NCBI RefSeq assembly: GCF_900103655.1
Contig: NZ_FMXC01000022.1
Location: forward strand, 1-38,076
Reading direction: 5' to 3'
DNA from: Lactobacillus kefiranofaciens
GTDB lineage: Bacteria; Bacillota; Bacilli; Lactobacillales; Lactobacillaceae
Length of the DNA stretch: 38,076 nucleotides
This document shows, one piece after another, positions 15,779 through 25,667 of the stretch. Each line of letters starts with the position of its first letter. The stretch's first letter is position 1. Made by a program: the position numbers and the translations under genes. Below the pieces are notes generated by a model. It was not told where the DNA came from, did not search any database, and saw only the letters and a program-made list of their open reading frames with translations.

Positions 15779-17980
15779 CTAGTCTACTGCCTTGAAGTGA
15801 TACATGTAAGCCTTGAAATCGCCGTGTTCTACTGGGTCATAGATGCCCAAGTTCATTAATTCATCGCCGCCATAAACTTGATGAGTAGCTTGATCTTCAT
15901 ATTGTTTATTTGGATCAAGACTAACTAGCTTAGTTTTAGTCAAATATGGTTGAGCTGAAGCCATGACCTTTACTACGCTTAAGACAGCTTCAGTTTTATC
16001 TGGTGATACGGTTTCCCAGGCACATTGATTGCTAGTTTGAGCAGACTTCAAACGATAGAATTTGCCAAATTGCGTAATTTTTCTGATCTTTTTATATTCC
16101 GCTACTTGCTTAGCTACAGCCTCGCGATCTGCTTGATTCATCTTGGTCAAATCAAGCTCATAGCCAAGATCGCCCCACATTGCAACTACGCCACGCGTAT
16201 TGAATGGCGTAATGCGGCCATTTTGTTCATTCGGACTAACCGAAACATGAGAAGTCATCATGGATTGTGGGTAAACTAAACTGGTGCCGTATTGAATGGT
16301 CAGGCGATCAATGGCATCACTGTCATCACTTGCCCAGATTTGTGGATCATAGTAGGCCATCCCAGCGTCAAAACGACCACCACCACCTGAACAGCCTTCA
16401 ATTAATAGGTCAGGATGTGTATCAACAATTCGTTCAAGCAAGTCATACAGTCCTAAGACATAACGGTGATAAGTTTCACCCTGTCGATTTGCTGGCAAGT
16501 CAGCTTCATAAACATCAGACAAGTGACGGTTCATATCCCACTTGATATAGTAAATCTTGCCTGAGCCTAAGATCTTCTCCATTTGGTTAAAGATATTGTC
16601 ACGCACTTCCTTGCGACCTAAGTCAAGCAAGTATTGGTTTCTTGATGGACTAGGCTTTCTGCCAGGAACATGCATTAAGTAGTCGGGATGATTTTTATAA
16701 ATGTCAGAATCATAAGAGATCATCTCTGGTTCAAACCATAAACCAAACTTTAAACCTTGCTCGTGAACATAATCGGCAAAATGTCCTAGACCATTAGGGA
16801 ACTTCTTGTTAAAGACCTGCCAATCGCCCAAGGATGAATTATCATCATCACGATGTCCAAACCAACCATCATCTAAGACAAACATCTCGATGCCCAACTT
16901 TTTGGCATCATCAACGATCGTCTTGAGCTTATCTTCATTAAAGTCGAAGTAGGTAGCTTCCCAGTTATTAACCAAGATGGGACGCACTTCATTCTTGTAT
17001 TTGCTACGAATAATGCGGTCATGAATCAAACTATGGAAGGCTTGGCTCATCTTGTTTAAACCTTGATCTGAGTAAACCATTAATACTTCGGGCGTTTGAA
17101 AATCTGCGCCAGCCTTTAATTTCCAGTTAAAGTTAAAGTCGTTAATTCCAATATTGACGTGAGTTTGCGCGAATTGGTCTTTTTCTACTTCAAACTTGTG
17201 GTTGCCTGAGTAAACTAAGGCAAAACCATAGGCATCCCCTTGGAATTCATCCGTATCATGATCAACTAGGGCCAAGAATGGATTCATCTGGTGACTAGAA
17301 GTGCCACGGTGACTGGAGAAGACATGAATACCCTGATTAATCTTGTTTCTATCAACTCTTCTTTCATGGGCATGAGCACCCGGCAAGGTGATTGATTCAA
17401 AATCGCGATCTACAAAGTCCATTTGCATTGACGCAACTTTTTCTAAGTTAACAGATTCTTGACCTTCATTCTTAACCTTTACTGAACGAACAATTACTGG
17501 TCGGTCGCGATAAATCGTGTAGAGCAAGTCAAAGTTTAACCCTGTTTTTTGATCCTCAAGAGTAATAATTAAAGTCTGGGCTTCATCTTGCTTCTCCACC
17601 CATGAATGAGGTAGTCCTGCCAAATCTGGCTTGCCAGCTTCAATGCGGTAGCCCTTGTAAGTCAAGAACAAAGCATTAGAACCATCAGCTTGGCGAACTA
17701 CCGCTGCTGGAGTATGATAATCCATTTCGCCAGCCGTGCTGTATTCCTTAGGCAAAGAGTCTCTTGAAAAAGTTCTGTCAAGTGAACCAGGCAAGTTGCC
17801 AGAAAAACCACGGTCAACTCGAGGATAACGCAATTGGTTATGATAATGATTTACTTTTTTACCAAAGTATAAGTGACAAAGCGTGCCGCCATCTTCTATT
17901 GATAACAAATATGAAATTTGCTCGTTACGCAGATGAAAGACCTTATTTTTTTCATCAAATGTAATTAATTCTTGTGTCAT
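15779..17980 (-). CDS. melA: Alpha-galactosidase, GH36
   Basis: 733 residues, the size of the acidophilus-group MelA enzyme. An N-terminal beta-supersandwich is followed by the catalytic barrel with nucleophile Asp482 (YIKWDMNR), acid/base Asp552 ([12 protein letters not shown]), substrate loop [14 protein letters not shown] and GLWFEPEM, then a C-terminal beta domain. It removes alpha-1,6-galactose from melibiose, raffinose and stachyose in the cytoplasm. It lies between the transporter and gtfA: raffinose in, galactose off, the remaining sucrose phosphorolysed. The gene is intact although both neighbours are frameshifted. GGAGAG precedes the ATG. Confidence 0.95.
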   Translation of the reverse strand: MTQELITFDEKNKVFHLRNEQISYLLSIEDGGTLCHLYFGKKVNHYHNQLRYPRVDRGFSGNLPGSLDRTFSRDSLPKEYSTAGEMDYHTPAAVVRQADGSNALFLTYKGYRIEAGKPDLAGLPHSWVEKQDEAQTLIITLEDQKTGLNFDLLYTIYRDRPVIVRSVKVKNEGQESVNLEKVASMQMDFVDRDFESITLPGAHAHERRVDRNKINQGIHVFSSHRGTSSHQMNPFLALVDHDTDEFQGDAYGFALVYSGNHKFEVEKDQFAQTHVNIGINDFNFNWKLKAGADFQTPEVLMVYSDQGLNKMSQAFHSLIHDRIIRSKYKNEVRPILVNNWEATYFDFNEDKLKTIVDDAKKLGIEMFVLDDGWFGHRDDDNSSLGDWQVFNKKFPNGLGHFADYVHEQGLKFGLWFEPEMISYDSDIYKNHPDYLMHVPGRKPSPSRNQYLLDLGRKEVRDNIFNQMEKILGSGKIYYIKWDMNRHLSDVYEADLPANRQGETYHRYVLGLYDLLERIVDTHPDLLIEGCSGGGGRFDAGMAYYDPQIWASDDSDAIDRLTIQYGTSLVYPQSMMTSHVSVSPNEQNGRITPFNTRGVVAMWGDLGYELDLTKMNQADREAVAKQVAEYKKIRKITQFGKFYRLKSAQTSNQCAWETVSPDKTEAVLSVVKVMASAQPYLTKTKLVSLDPNKQYEDQATHQVYGGDELMNLGIYDPVEHGDFKAYMYHFKAVD

Positions 17981-17989
17981 GATTCTCTC

Positions 17990-19905
17990 CTACTTGCTTG
18001 CAGCCTTGGCTTTAGCTTCTAACGACATCACATTATCTTCAGCCTTAACTTCAGTGCCTGCTTGAGCTGTCAACTTAATATTCTTGAAGTCCTTAGAGTT
18101 AGTAACCACCATAATAACAGTATCATCTAAGCCGGCTTTCTTGATCGTTGGATCCCAGAATTCAATCAATTCTTGACCCTTCTTAACCTTTTGTCCTTCA
18201 GTCACGTAAGAAATAAAGCCTGTTCCCTTCAGCTTCACTGTGCCAAGACCAATGTGAATCAAGAGCACTACACCGTTATCGCCAACCAAACCAACGGCAT
18301 GTCTAATGGTGAATACCTGTCTTACTGTAGCGTCAAATGGTGCAAGTACACGACCGTCGCTTGGCTTAATAGCAAAACCTTGACCAACAGAACCAGATGA
18401 GAATGTTTGGTCATTTACCTCAGACAAGTTCATTAGTTGACCAGCAATTGGAGTTGGCAATTCAATTGAGCCGTTTGCCTGCTTAGCATCTTGATCACCA
18501 GAATACTTCTTGCCCCAAGTTTGTTCAAGCTTAGCAACAATTTCTGCGTGTTTTTGCTCGCTTAAGATAACTTTGCTGGCGAAGATAATGATGGCAATGA
18601 CAAGCATGACAGCTGGTACGGCAAACATCATTAACTTGAAGTTGGTTCTGCCTGCTGCGGTAATTGAAGCGGCAGTAGCCCCTGTAGTCATTCCGGCCAT
18701 GATGGCAATTTGACCAACAACACCGTTTGATACGGCACCACCGAACTTATCGATTAACGGACGAACTGATAAAGCCAAACTTTCGTCACGGTGACCAAGT
18801 TTTAATTGACCGTATTCAACTGAGTCGGTAATCACCATCAAAACGATCAAGAAGACCATCTGTTGTGGGAAACCAAAGATTGAGGCAGAGCTAATAATAC
18901 TAATGGCAAATTGCTGCCAGCGAAGGCAAAGATTCCCATACCACAAAGCATAACTACTAAACATGTAGTAAAGAGCGCCTTACGACTCATTCTCTTAGAT
19001 AAAACTGGGAACAATGAAGTAGCCAAGATTCCTAAGAAGATATTAATAGTTGAAAAGATTGAGAATGCCTTAGGCATGCCCATAATGTAAGTGAAGTAGT
19101 AAACTTCAAGTGAGTTAGTAATATTAATGGCAATGCCGTAGAATAAGTAAGCTAATGCTACCCACATTAATTGGTCGTTACCTGACAAAGCCTTGAAAAT
19201 ACCAACGATACCTTTAGTATCTTGCTTGTTCTTACGAATATCGCTGTTAACTTCACGAGTGAATAAACCAACACACCAAGCTGAGACGAAGGCAATACCA
19301 CAAATAATTGCGGCAAAGATGAACCAACCTCTGTCGTCACCTGTACTAGTTGCCTTAGCTGAGAAGAAGATAACGGCTGGCATAACTAAGATACCAACTA
19401 AACCACCACCGACAGTTGAACCGACACGAGCATAAGTAGCTGTCTTTTCACGCTCACGTGAATTAGTAGTTAATGATGGCAACATTGACCAAAAGCCGAC
19501 ATCCTTAAATGAATAAAAGATATCCATGGTAATGTACAAGACAGCAAAAACGATCATGTACAAAACCGCATTCTTTTGATACAAACCACCTAAATTGGTG
19601 AAGAGCATTAACAGGATAATTGCTGAAATTGATCCGCCAACTACAACCCAAGGACGGAAGTGGCCCCAGCGAGTCTTGGTTCTGTCGATCGCATTTCCGA
19701 TGAACGGATCGATCAACAACTCAACGATTCTTAAAGCCATGATGATCAAAGTAACTATACTGATCATTTTGGCATCCTCTGCCGCATTACCTGTGTTAAA
19801 CAAGTGCGACGTAATAAACATAATTAGGTAGCCTGATAGCAATCCATAGAATGAATCGTTACCAAAGGCACCGAAGCTGTACGCAAGGCGTGCGCCCAGT
19901 GACAT
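17990..19905 (-). pseudogene. LacS-type GPH sugar:cation symporter with EIIA domain (raffinose/melibiose permease), frameshifted
   Basis: Two frames overlap at 18847-18964. The first holds helices 1 to about 10 of a GPH symporter (VELLIDPFIGNAIDRTKTRWG, DVGFWSMLPSL). The second holds the last helices (VITDSVEYGQLKLGHRDE) and a C-terminal PTS EIIA-like domain with the phosphorylatable His in LLIHIGLGTVKLKG. Dropping a CT duplication at about 18910 (GCTCTGCC to GCTGCC) joins them as NLPLVLLAASIFGFPQQM. The repaired protein has 637 residues, exactly the length of the intact LacS encoded at 27681-29594. By operon context it carries raffinose-family sugars. It is the first gene of the operon, under the cre at 19930. 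Confidence 0.85.
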
Positions 19906-19929
19906 CTTTCCCCCTCTAAATAATAACTA

Positions 19930-19944
19930 TGTATTCGCTTTCAT
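19930..19944 (-). promoter_or_regulatory. CcpA cre site of the raffinose operon
   Basis: Minus strand ATGAAAGCGAATACA matches the cre consensus WTGNAANCGNWNNCA at every fixed base. It lies between the probable -10 (19955-19960) and the permease start, where bound CcpA would block transcription. Confidence 0.8.
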
Positions 19945-19954
19945 TACGTTATTA

Positions 19955-19963
19955 ATTATCACA
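19955..19963 (-). promoter_or_regulatory. Extended -10 of the raffinose operon promoter
   Basis: Minus strand TGTGATAAT, a TGn-extended -10. No good -35 is visible, which would suit a promoter that needs the AraC-type activator. Upstream are two direct repeats, GTCATTTTT (19988) and GTCATTATT (20006), 18 bp apart, possible activator half-sites. Confidence 0.45.
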
Positions 19964-20027
19964 TCTAGAGAGGATTTTCTCCATAGCGTCATTTTTCTAG
20001 TTCATGTCATTATTTTTATTAAACATT

Positions 20028-20058
20028 TTGACATCTTTTTTATTAAGATTAGTAGTAT
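20028..20058 (+). promoter_or_regulatory. Promoter of the AraC-family regulator
   Basis: TTGACA (20028-20033), a 19-nt spacer and TAGTAT (20053-20058). The spacer is longer than ideal. Confidence 0.4.
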
Positions 20059-20126
20059 TATTGAACTAGTTAACTTTGTCGAAAACATAAAATCATGTTT
20101 AAATGGCAAAATTAAAGGGGATTTTT

Positions 20127-20966
20127 ATGGATGGATCATATAGAACTTTAAGCGGAAAAAGCCTGGAAAGCAATATCTTGTTCTGGGGGCAAGAAAACTG
20201 TAAACCTAACTACTCTTTCAAAGGTAATAACGTGCGCGATAATTATGTAATTCATTATATTCAAAAAGGCAAGGGTACCTTTGCCTCGGCCAATCATTCA
20301 ATGGTATCGCTCAAAGCTGGGGATGTCTTTATTTTGCCGAAAGGTGTACCTTGCTTCTATCAAGCCGACGGACAAGAACCCTGGAGCTACTTCTGGCTGG
20401 GCTTATCTGGAATTAAAATAAGAGCCATGCTGTCGGGATCGCTCTTATCTACGCAAAATTACCTCAAGCAGGTGCAAGGCAGTAAATTCTGTCAAAGTTT
20501 GAATGATTTGTTCAATGCAGCTCATTCTCCCAGTTCTTTAACCAATGACATCTTGATTGAGGCATTATTGTATTTCACTTTCTATAATCTCAATGTCGAA
20601 TATCCGACCAAGAAGAGAAAGAACTCTATCACCAAGGATGAACAATTGCGTGCTGCCATCACTTACTTAAGACAAAATTTTGATAATCCCAATTTATCAA
20701 TCGTTGATCTCTGCAACAAGATGGATATTTCTAGAAGTTATCTCTATACATTGTTCAAAAATAATCTTAGCTTCTCGCCGCAACAATTTTTGATCAATCT
20801 ACGGATGGAAAACGCCAAAGAATTTTTAGCTAATACAGATGATCCAATTCAACTAGTATCACGTGCCGTAGGCTATAGCGATGAATTCACTTTTTCTAAG
20901 GCATTTAAACGATACAGCGGCTTCAGTCCGAAGATGTACCGCCAGAGTTTGCCAAAACAGGATTAA
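20127..20966 (+). CDS. AraC/XylS-family transcriptional regulator (MsmR-like)
   Basis: 279 residues from the ATG at 20127, chosen because AAAGGGG ends 6 nt before it; the ATG at 20103 has no ribosome binding site. An N-terminal cupin-like sugar-sensing domain (VIHYIQKGKGTF, LKAGDVFILPKGVP) is joined to two C-terminal helix-turn-helix motifs (LSIVDLCNKMDISRSYLYTLFKN and VSRAVGYSDEFTFSKAFKRYSGFSP). It is divergent from the permease-melA-gtfA operon, the usual position of the MsmR activator of raffinose/melibiose genes. Probable activator in response to alpha-galactosides; effector not provable here. Confidence 0.9.
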   Translation: MDGSYRTLSGKSLESNILFWGQENCKPNYSFKGNNVRDNYVIHYIQKGKGTFASANHSMVSLKAGDVFILPKGVPCFYQADGQEPWSYFWLGLSGIKIRAMLSGSLLSTQNYLKQVQGSKFCQSLNDLFNAAHSPSSLTNDILIEALLYFTFYNLNVEYPTKKRKNSITKDEQLRAAITYLRQNFDNPNLSIVDLCNKMDISRSYLYTLFKNNLSFSPQQFLINLRMENAKEFLANTDDPIQLVSRAVGYSDEFTFSKAFKRYSGFSPKMYRQSLPKQD

Positions 20967-21008
20967 AAAAACAGGATTGTTCTATTTTGAAACAATCCTG
21001 TTTTTTTT
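20965..21008 (+). terminator. Bidirectional terminator after the AraC gene
   Basis: ACAGGATTGTT (20971-20981), loop, AACAATCCTGT (20991-21001), A-run before and T8 after, so it can work for both converging genes. Confidence 0.9.
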
Positions 21009-21734
21009 ATCTAAAACGCCAATGATAAATACCATAGCCAATTACAGCTAACCATGAAGCAATCGTCATTACTAACAATACCTTGAACCAAGTTGGCATC
21101 ATAAAACGTGAACTTGGCTCACAATTGACATAATTATTGCTAAGCTAAACCAGTGAATCGGTCGCTGCTTATCTTCCACCATGTAGATAACGTGTATTAT
21201 CGCATACGGCGCTAACGCGGCACCCCAAGCCATGAAATTGAACTTCAAAATCCCGACCACGATGCCAAATTGCAAATAAATTACCGCCAATAAAACAGCA
21301 ATAACGTGGTTGACCTTCGCCTTCAGCGCTAATTGATAAATCCCTATTCCAGCAATTAAGAAGACGGCAAAAATGCTAAGAATCTGGAAATTAAACCAAT
21401 TATGCACTAACAAAAGTACCAACCCATTTAAATAGGCAAAGAATGGACCATACATTGCATTAAAAATTCGTCCTGAATGATTAAACCCATAATTTGTCTG
21501 GAAATAAGAATAATTTCCCGTCTTAATCTGCATGCTAGTATCGTAAAACCGGTGAAAATGTAAAAACGCGGCACTGCTTAAAATGACTGCATGCTTCAAA
21601 ATCTGAAACCGAATCATTAAATAAACGGTCAACAAGATCACAATATAAGAATAACAAGCTAAGGCAATTTTCTGCCAATTCCACTTTTTTAAATCATTTA
21701 CTTTCATCCTTTGTATTTTTCCTCCACAACACAA
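21007..21734 (-). pseudogene. Remnant of a large polytopic membrane protein (YfhO-like N-terminus)
   Basis: The first about 210 codons (probably from the ATG at 21707) encode about six membrane helices and an extracytoplasmic loop (FHRFYDTSMQIKTGNYSYF, SGRIFNAMYGPF) of the kind found at the start of YfhO-type, GT-C-like membrane proteins, which are normally several hundred residues long. The frame stops after SQVHVL at 21099. In the next frame a short tail MMPTWFKVLLV ... GYGIYHWRFR with one membrane helix runs to 21007, resembling the last helix of such a protein. I infer an internal deletion that fused the two ends out of frame. No function is expected. Confidence 0.5.
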
Positions 21735-21854
21735 AATCGCTACTTAACTTATCACAAACAACGGCAAAATAAAAGAAAAGCAGATGAAGCTTGAGAATTG
21801 CTAGCGATATTCTTATTTGCCGGAATATTTGTGGAATAGTTCGGGTTATTTGCA

Positions 21855-21893
21855 GAAAAAAGAGCGAAATTCTCAACTCAAGAATTTCGCTCT
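21855..21893 (-). terminator. Terminator of the galKTM operon
   Basis: Perfect 13-bp stem AGAGCGAAATTCT / AGAATTTCGCTCT with a 7-nt loop, followed on the minus strand by TTTTTTCTGC; 50 nt after the galM stop. Confidence 0.9.
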
Positions 21894-21942
21894 CAATCAA
21901 AACGTTATTATTGAAATGGTACAAACAATTTCAACCTAATTT

Positions 21943-22929
21943 TTATTCAAACTTCCAATCAACGGTCCGCTTGAACTTATCACCAGCTAATAATGTAATC
22001 TGGCCGAAATCATTGCCCTCTGCTGGCGGACATTGCGCCTCAAAGGTAATGCCATCATACTGGCCGATATTATCAGGGATGCCAGTATGGTTGAAGTGAT
22101 TAGCCGTATACAGTACTAAGGCTGGCGCATTAGTAGAAACGGTCAGCTTATGCTCAGCAGAAGACAATACGGTAGCTGGCTTATTTCCATTCAAGATGAA
22201 TGGATGATCAAGCCCATTACGCAATTTAATTTGCTCATCATTACTCTCCAAGGCGGCACCAATCCGCTTAGCAGTTCTGAAATCAAAGGCAGTATTTGCT
22301 ACTTCCACCATTCCACAGTCAGGCAAGCCAGATGCATCTACTGGCAAATAATAATCAGCGTTCATCTGCAAGTTCAAGTCTGCCGCATGCTCACCAAGAT
22401 TGAAGTAAGTATGGTTGACCGGATTGAAGATCGTCAGCTTATCACTCACTGCCTCCAAGCAATAATGCAAGGTATTATCATTATCCAGCTCATAACGAGC
22501 ATGCAGCTTCAAGTTGCCGGGATAATCATTATGCATATCTGGATCAAATAAAGTCAGATCAACGCGGGCTACTTTTTCATCACAGGATGGTCTGAAACTC
22601 CAGACTTGCATGTCGGTCCCGATACCACCATGAATATGGTTTTCACCATCATTTAGAGGCAATTGGTGCGTCTCTAAGCCATGCTTCCATTGACCATGCC
22701 GCACGCGACCCGCGATTCTGCCGACAGTACCACCTAAGAAATTACGCTCCTTAGAATAATCTTCAGGCGACTTCAATGACAGAATCATGTTTTCGCCATT
22801 AAGCAGTACCTTCTCCAGCGTTGCGCCGTAATTCAGTACCTTCACTGTCATGCCGTGATCATTTTGCAATGTTATCTCACAGAGATCCTGATCATCTTTT
22901 CTACCATATTTAACAAAGTTTGTTTTCAT
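21943..22929 (-). CDS. galM: Aldose 1-epimerase (mutarotase)
   Basis: 328 residues with the galactose-mutarotase fold: NYGATLEKVLL start, GGTVGRIAGRV, the His of ENHIHGG, the catalytic His of FNPVNHTYFNLG and catalytic Glu of ITFEAQCPP. It converts beta-D-galactose released by beta-galactosidase into the alpha anomer used by GalK. It begins 3 nt after galT; last gene of galK-galT-galM. Confidence 0.93.
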   Translation of the reverse strand: MKTNFVKYGRKDDQDLCEITLQNDHGMTVKVLNYGATLEKVLLNGENMILSLKSPEDYSKERNFLGGTVGRIAGRVRHGQWKHGLETHQLPLNDGENHIHGGIGTDMQVWSFRPSCDEKVARVDLTLFDPDMHNDYPGNLKLHARYELDNDNTLHYCLEAVSDKLTIFNPVNHTYFNLGEHAADLNLQMNADYYLPVDASGLPDCGMVEVANTAFDFRTAKRIGAALESNDEQIKLRNGLDHPFILNGNKPATVLSSAEHKLTVSTNAPALVLYTANHFNHTGIPDNIGQYDGITFEAQCPPAEGNDFGQITLLAGDKFKRTVDWKFE

Positions 22930-22932
22930 AAT

Positions 22933-24396
22933 TTAGCCGATTTCTCTAGTTAATGCTAAGATAAATTGATCCCAACCCTTGTCGCCGTCTGCATCGTTCT
23001 TGAAGACGCCGGCATCTTGCAAGACTTGTTCAAAGACTTCAACTAGAGCTTGTTGCATGATTGAATCAACATTGTCCCAGCTGATTTCATTCTCAGCCTT
23101 CACTCGGTCAGCCCAATCCTTGTGGCTAGCAGCCATCTTGTTGTCTTCACCGAGCCAGTACTTCTTAACTTCTTCAAGTTCACTCTTGAGTCGACCTGGC
23201 AGGATTGCACGACCCATTACTTCAATTAAGCCGATATTTTCCTTCTTAATGTGCCATAACTTTTCGTGTGGGTGGAAAATGCCCAAAGGATATTGGTCAC
23301 TAGTGTTGTTATCACGCAAAACTAGATCAAGCACGAAGTTCTTGCCTTCACGGTGCATGATTGGCGTTACCGTGTGGTGACGAGTCTTACCATCGTAAGC
23401 CTTAATGCTGCGTGCAGTGTCTGAATAATTATCCCAGAATTTAATAATCTTTGCACCAAGATCAATTAAATCCAGTGAATTTTCACTAGTTAAACGCAAG
23501 TCACTCATTGGCCAGTCAACGATCCCAGCCATCACAGTTGGATATGAATCAAAGACAACGGTCTTCTTGATGCCAGCTTTCATCATTGGGAAAGTATGAC
23601 GACCACCTTGGTAGTGTTCATGAGCAAGCATTGAACCACCAACAATTGGCAAGTCCGCATTAGAACCAACGAAATAGTGTGGGAAGATCTTTTCAATATC
23701 AACCAAGTTAATTAATGTTTGTTCATTAATCACCATTGGAATATGCTTTTGATCCAAGAAAATGCAGTGTTCATTAAAGTAAGCATATGGTGAATATTGG
23801 AAGCCCCATGGACGACCGGCAATGTTCATGCGGATAATTCTCAAGTTAGAACGAGCATTCTTACCGTAGCCACCCTTGTAACCTTCATTTTCTAGACAAA
23901 GCGCACATTGTGGGTACTTCTTGCCTGTGGCATGAGCTGCCGCTGCAATGGCTTTCGGATCTTTTTCAGGTTTAGACAAGTTAATCGTAATTTCTAGGCC
24001 ATGACCCTTGGAACTAGTGCCTGAGAAGACCACATTCTTAGCAATAGCTTCTTTTTTAACATAATTATTGTCTTCACAAAGCTTGTAGAACCAATCCGTT
24101 GCTTTTTCAGAAGACTTTTGCATCTTTTGCCAGAAAATACTATTAGTCTTAGATGGTGTTGGTGTTGCCAAATCGTATAATTGATCATTCAAGACTTCAC
24201 GTGAAGTGATGTCATCAGAAATTTTTTCATTTTTAACGGCTAAGTCAACTAATTGCTTGGCGGCTGGCTTATCATTTTCCTCTTCATCGTTATCGCCAAC
24301 TAAACCGCGAATTTTGTTAATGACATAGACACGATCAAGTGGTTCGTACGCGCCGCTATTAATTACTTCGTCTGCAAATTTTTCAATAACCTTCAT
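22933..24396 (-). CDS. galT: UDP-glucose--hexose-1-phosphate uridylyltransferase (Firmicutes type II GalT)
   Basis: 487 residues, the long Gram-positive form of GalT rather than the about 350-residue enterobacterial form. Typical segments are YPQCALCLENEGYKGGYG, NLRIIRMNIAGRPWGFQYSPY, and GGSMLAHEHYQGG with the HEH stretch of the active site. It exchanges UMP between UDP-glucose and galactose-1-phosphate in the Leloir pathway. AAGGGG precedes the ATG, 10 nt after galK. Confidence 0.95.
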   Translation of the reverse strand: MKVIEKFADEVINSGAYEPLDRVYVINKIRGLVGDNDEEENDKPAAKQLVDLAVKNEKISDDITSREVLNDQLYDLATPTPSKTNSIFWQKMQKSSEKATDWFYKLCEDNNYVKKEAIAKNVVFSGTSSKGHGLEITINLSKPEKDPKAIAAAAHATGKKYPQCALCLENEGYKGGYGKNARSNLRIIRMNIAGRPWGFQYSPYAYFNEHCIFLDQKHIPMVINEQTLINLVDIEKIFPHYFVGSNADLPIVGGSMLAHEHYQGGRHTFPMMKAGIKKTVVFDSYPTVMAGIVDWPMSDLRLTSENSLDLIDLGAKIIKFWDNYSDTARSIKAYDGKTRHHTVTPIMHREGKNFVLDLVLRDNNTSDQYPLGIFHPHEKLWHIKKENIGLIEVMGRAILPGRLKSELEEVKKYWLGEDNKMAASHKDWADRVKAENEISWDNVDSIMQQALVEVFEQVLQDAGVFKNDADGDKGWDQFILALTREIG

Positions 24397-24406
24397 AACT
24401 TACCCC

Positions 24407-25570
24407 TTAAATTCTCTTAGTACCATCAACAATCTCTGCATCGTAGAAGCTAGCATCATAACCAATTGTATCGCGGTAAACTTGACCAACATTCTTCTTG
24501 AAGTTCTCGGCTTCAGACTTCTTAACGATGGCAATTGCGCTACCGCCGAACCCGCCACCGATCATTCTTGCACCAAGTACGCCAGGTTGTTTCCAAGAAG
24601 TTTCTGCTAAAGTATCAAGTTCCTTACCAGTTACTTCGTAATCATAATGAAGTGAAACGTGAGAAGCATTGATCAAGCGACCTAATTTAGCCAAGTCGCC
24701 GTCCTTCATTGCTTTAGTAGCACGCAAAGTTCTTTGGTTTTCACTAACGGCATGACGCACACGCTTGATTTCAGTTTCATTATTAATAAGGTAGGAATAT
24801 TCATCAAAGGTGTTGTTATCAAGTTCACCAAGTGACTTAATATCGAGCTTCTTTTGCAACTTCTTCAATGCGCTGCCACATTCAGCAACTCTGTTATTGT
24901 AGGCGGAGTCAGCTAAGGTATGTTCCTTATTAGTAGCCATAATGATAATTTCATAATCACCCAAAGCAAGTGGCATGTACTCATACTTTAAGGTGTTGCA
25001 GTCAAGGAAGATAGCACTGTCTTTTTTACCCATGATGCAGGCAAATTGGTCCATGATCCCTGAGTTCAAACCAACGAATTCATTCTCAGTTCTTTGACCC
25101 ATCTTTGCTAAAGCAATACGATCAACGTCCAAGTTGAATTCATCCTTCAAGATAATACCCATGAGCATTTCAATGGCGGCACTTGATGACAGACCTGAAC
25201 CTGATGGCAAGTTGGCCTTAATATACAAGTTAAAGCCATGATCAATGTTGTCATACTTTTCACGCAAGTATGTGATCATGCCCTTAAAGTAGTTAGTCCA
25301 GAAACGATCATCCTTTTCTACGGTAGTGTCATCAATGTCGAATTCAACGATATCACCGTCAACGTTGCCTGAGAACAAACGCACTTTCTTGTCATCTCTT
25401 GGGCCATAAACGCCATAGACACCTAAACTAATTGCGGCTGGGAAGACATGCCCGCCATTGTAGTCGGTATGTTCGCCAATAACATTAATTCTGCCTGGTG
25501 AGAAGAAGACATCCTTAGCCTTTTCACCAAAAGTCTTTTCGTATTCTTTAAGCAATTCTTCTTTATTCAT
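24407..25570 (-). CDS. galK: Galactokinase
   Basis: 387 residues of the GHMP kinase family: galactokinase signature PGRINVIGEHTDYNGG near residue 26, ATP loop PSGSGLSSSAAIE (about 122-134), catalytic Asp region NSGIMDQFACIMG and C-terminal GARMIGGGFGGSAI. It phosphorylates alpha-D-galactose at C1. It is the first gene of its operon, with its own promoter, a LacR-type operator over the -35 and a cre site in the leader, so it can be induced independently of lacS-lacA. Confidence 0.97.
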   Translation of the reverse strand: MNKEELLKEYEKTFGEKAKDVFFSPGRINVIGEHTDYNGGHVFPAAISLGVYGVYGPRDDKKVRLFSGNVDGDIVEFDIDDTTVEKDDRFWTNYFKGMITYLREKYDNIDHGFNLYIKANLPSGSGLSSSAAIEMLMGIILKDEFNLDVDRIALAKMGQRTENEFVGLNSGIMDQFACIMGKKDSAIFLDCNTLKYEYMPLALGDYEIIIMATNKEHTLADSAYNNRVAECGSALKKLQKKLDIKSLGELDNNTFDEYSYLINNETEIKRVRHAVSENQRTLRATKAMKDGDLAKLGRLINASHVSLHYDYEVTGKELDTLAETSWKQPGVLGARMIGGGFGGSAIAIVKKSEAENFKKNVGQVYRDTIGYDASFYDAEIVDGTKRI

Positions 25571-25593
25571 TGTTTGTATCTCAATAATTAATC

Positions 25594-25608
25594 TGTAATC
25601 GTTTTCAA
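25594..25608 (-). promoter_or_regulatory. CcpA cre site in the galK leader
   Basis: Minus strand TTGAAAACGATTACA matches WTGNAANCGNWNNCA at every fixed base. It begins 6 nt downstream of the -10. Confidence 0.85.
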
Positions 25609-25613
25609 ATAAT

Positions 25614-25651
25614 AGTATATGACATTTATTCTATTTAGTAAATAGTTTACT
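25614..25651 (-). promoter_or_regulatory. galK promoter with LacR-type operator
   Basis: Minus strand TTTACT (25637-25642), 17-nt spacer, TATACT (25614-25619). The perfect palindrome AGTAAATAGTTTACT (25637-25651) covers the -35, so a LacI-family repressor bound there would block RNA polymerase. Confidence 0.75.
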
Positions 25652-25667
25652 TGAATAAATAATTATT

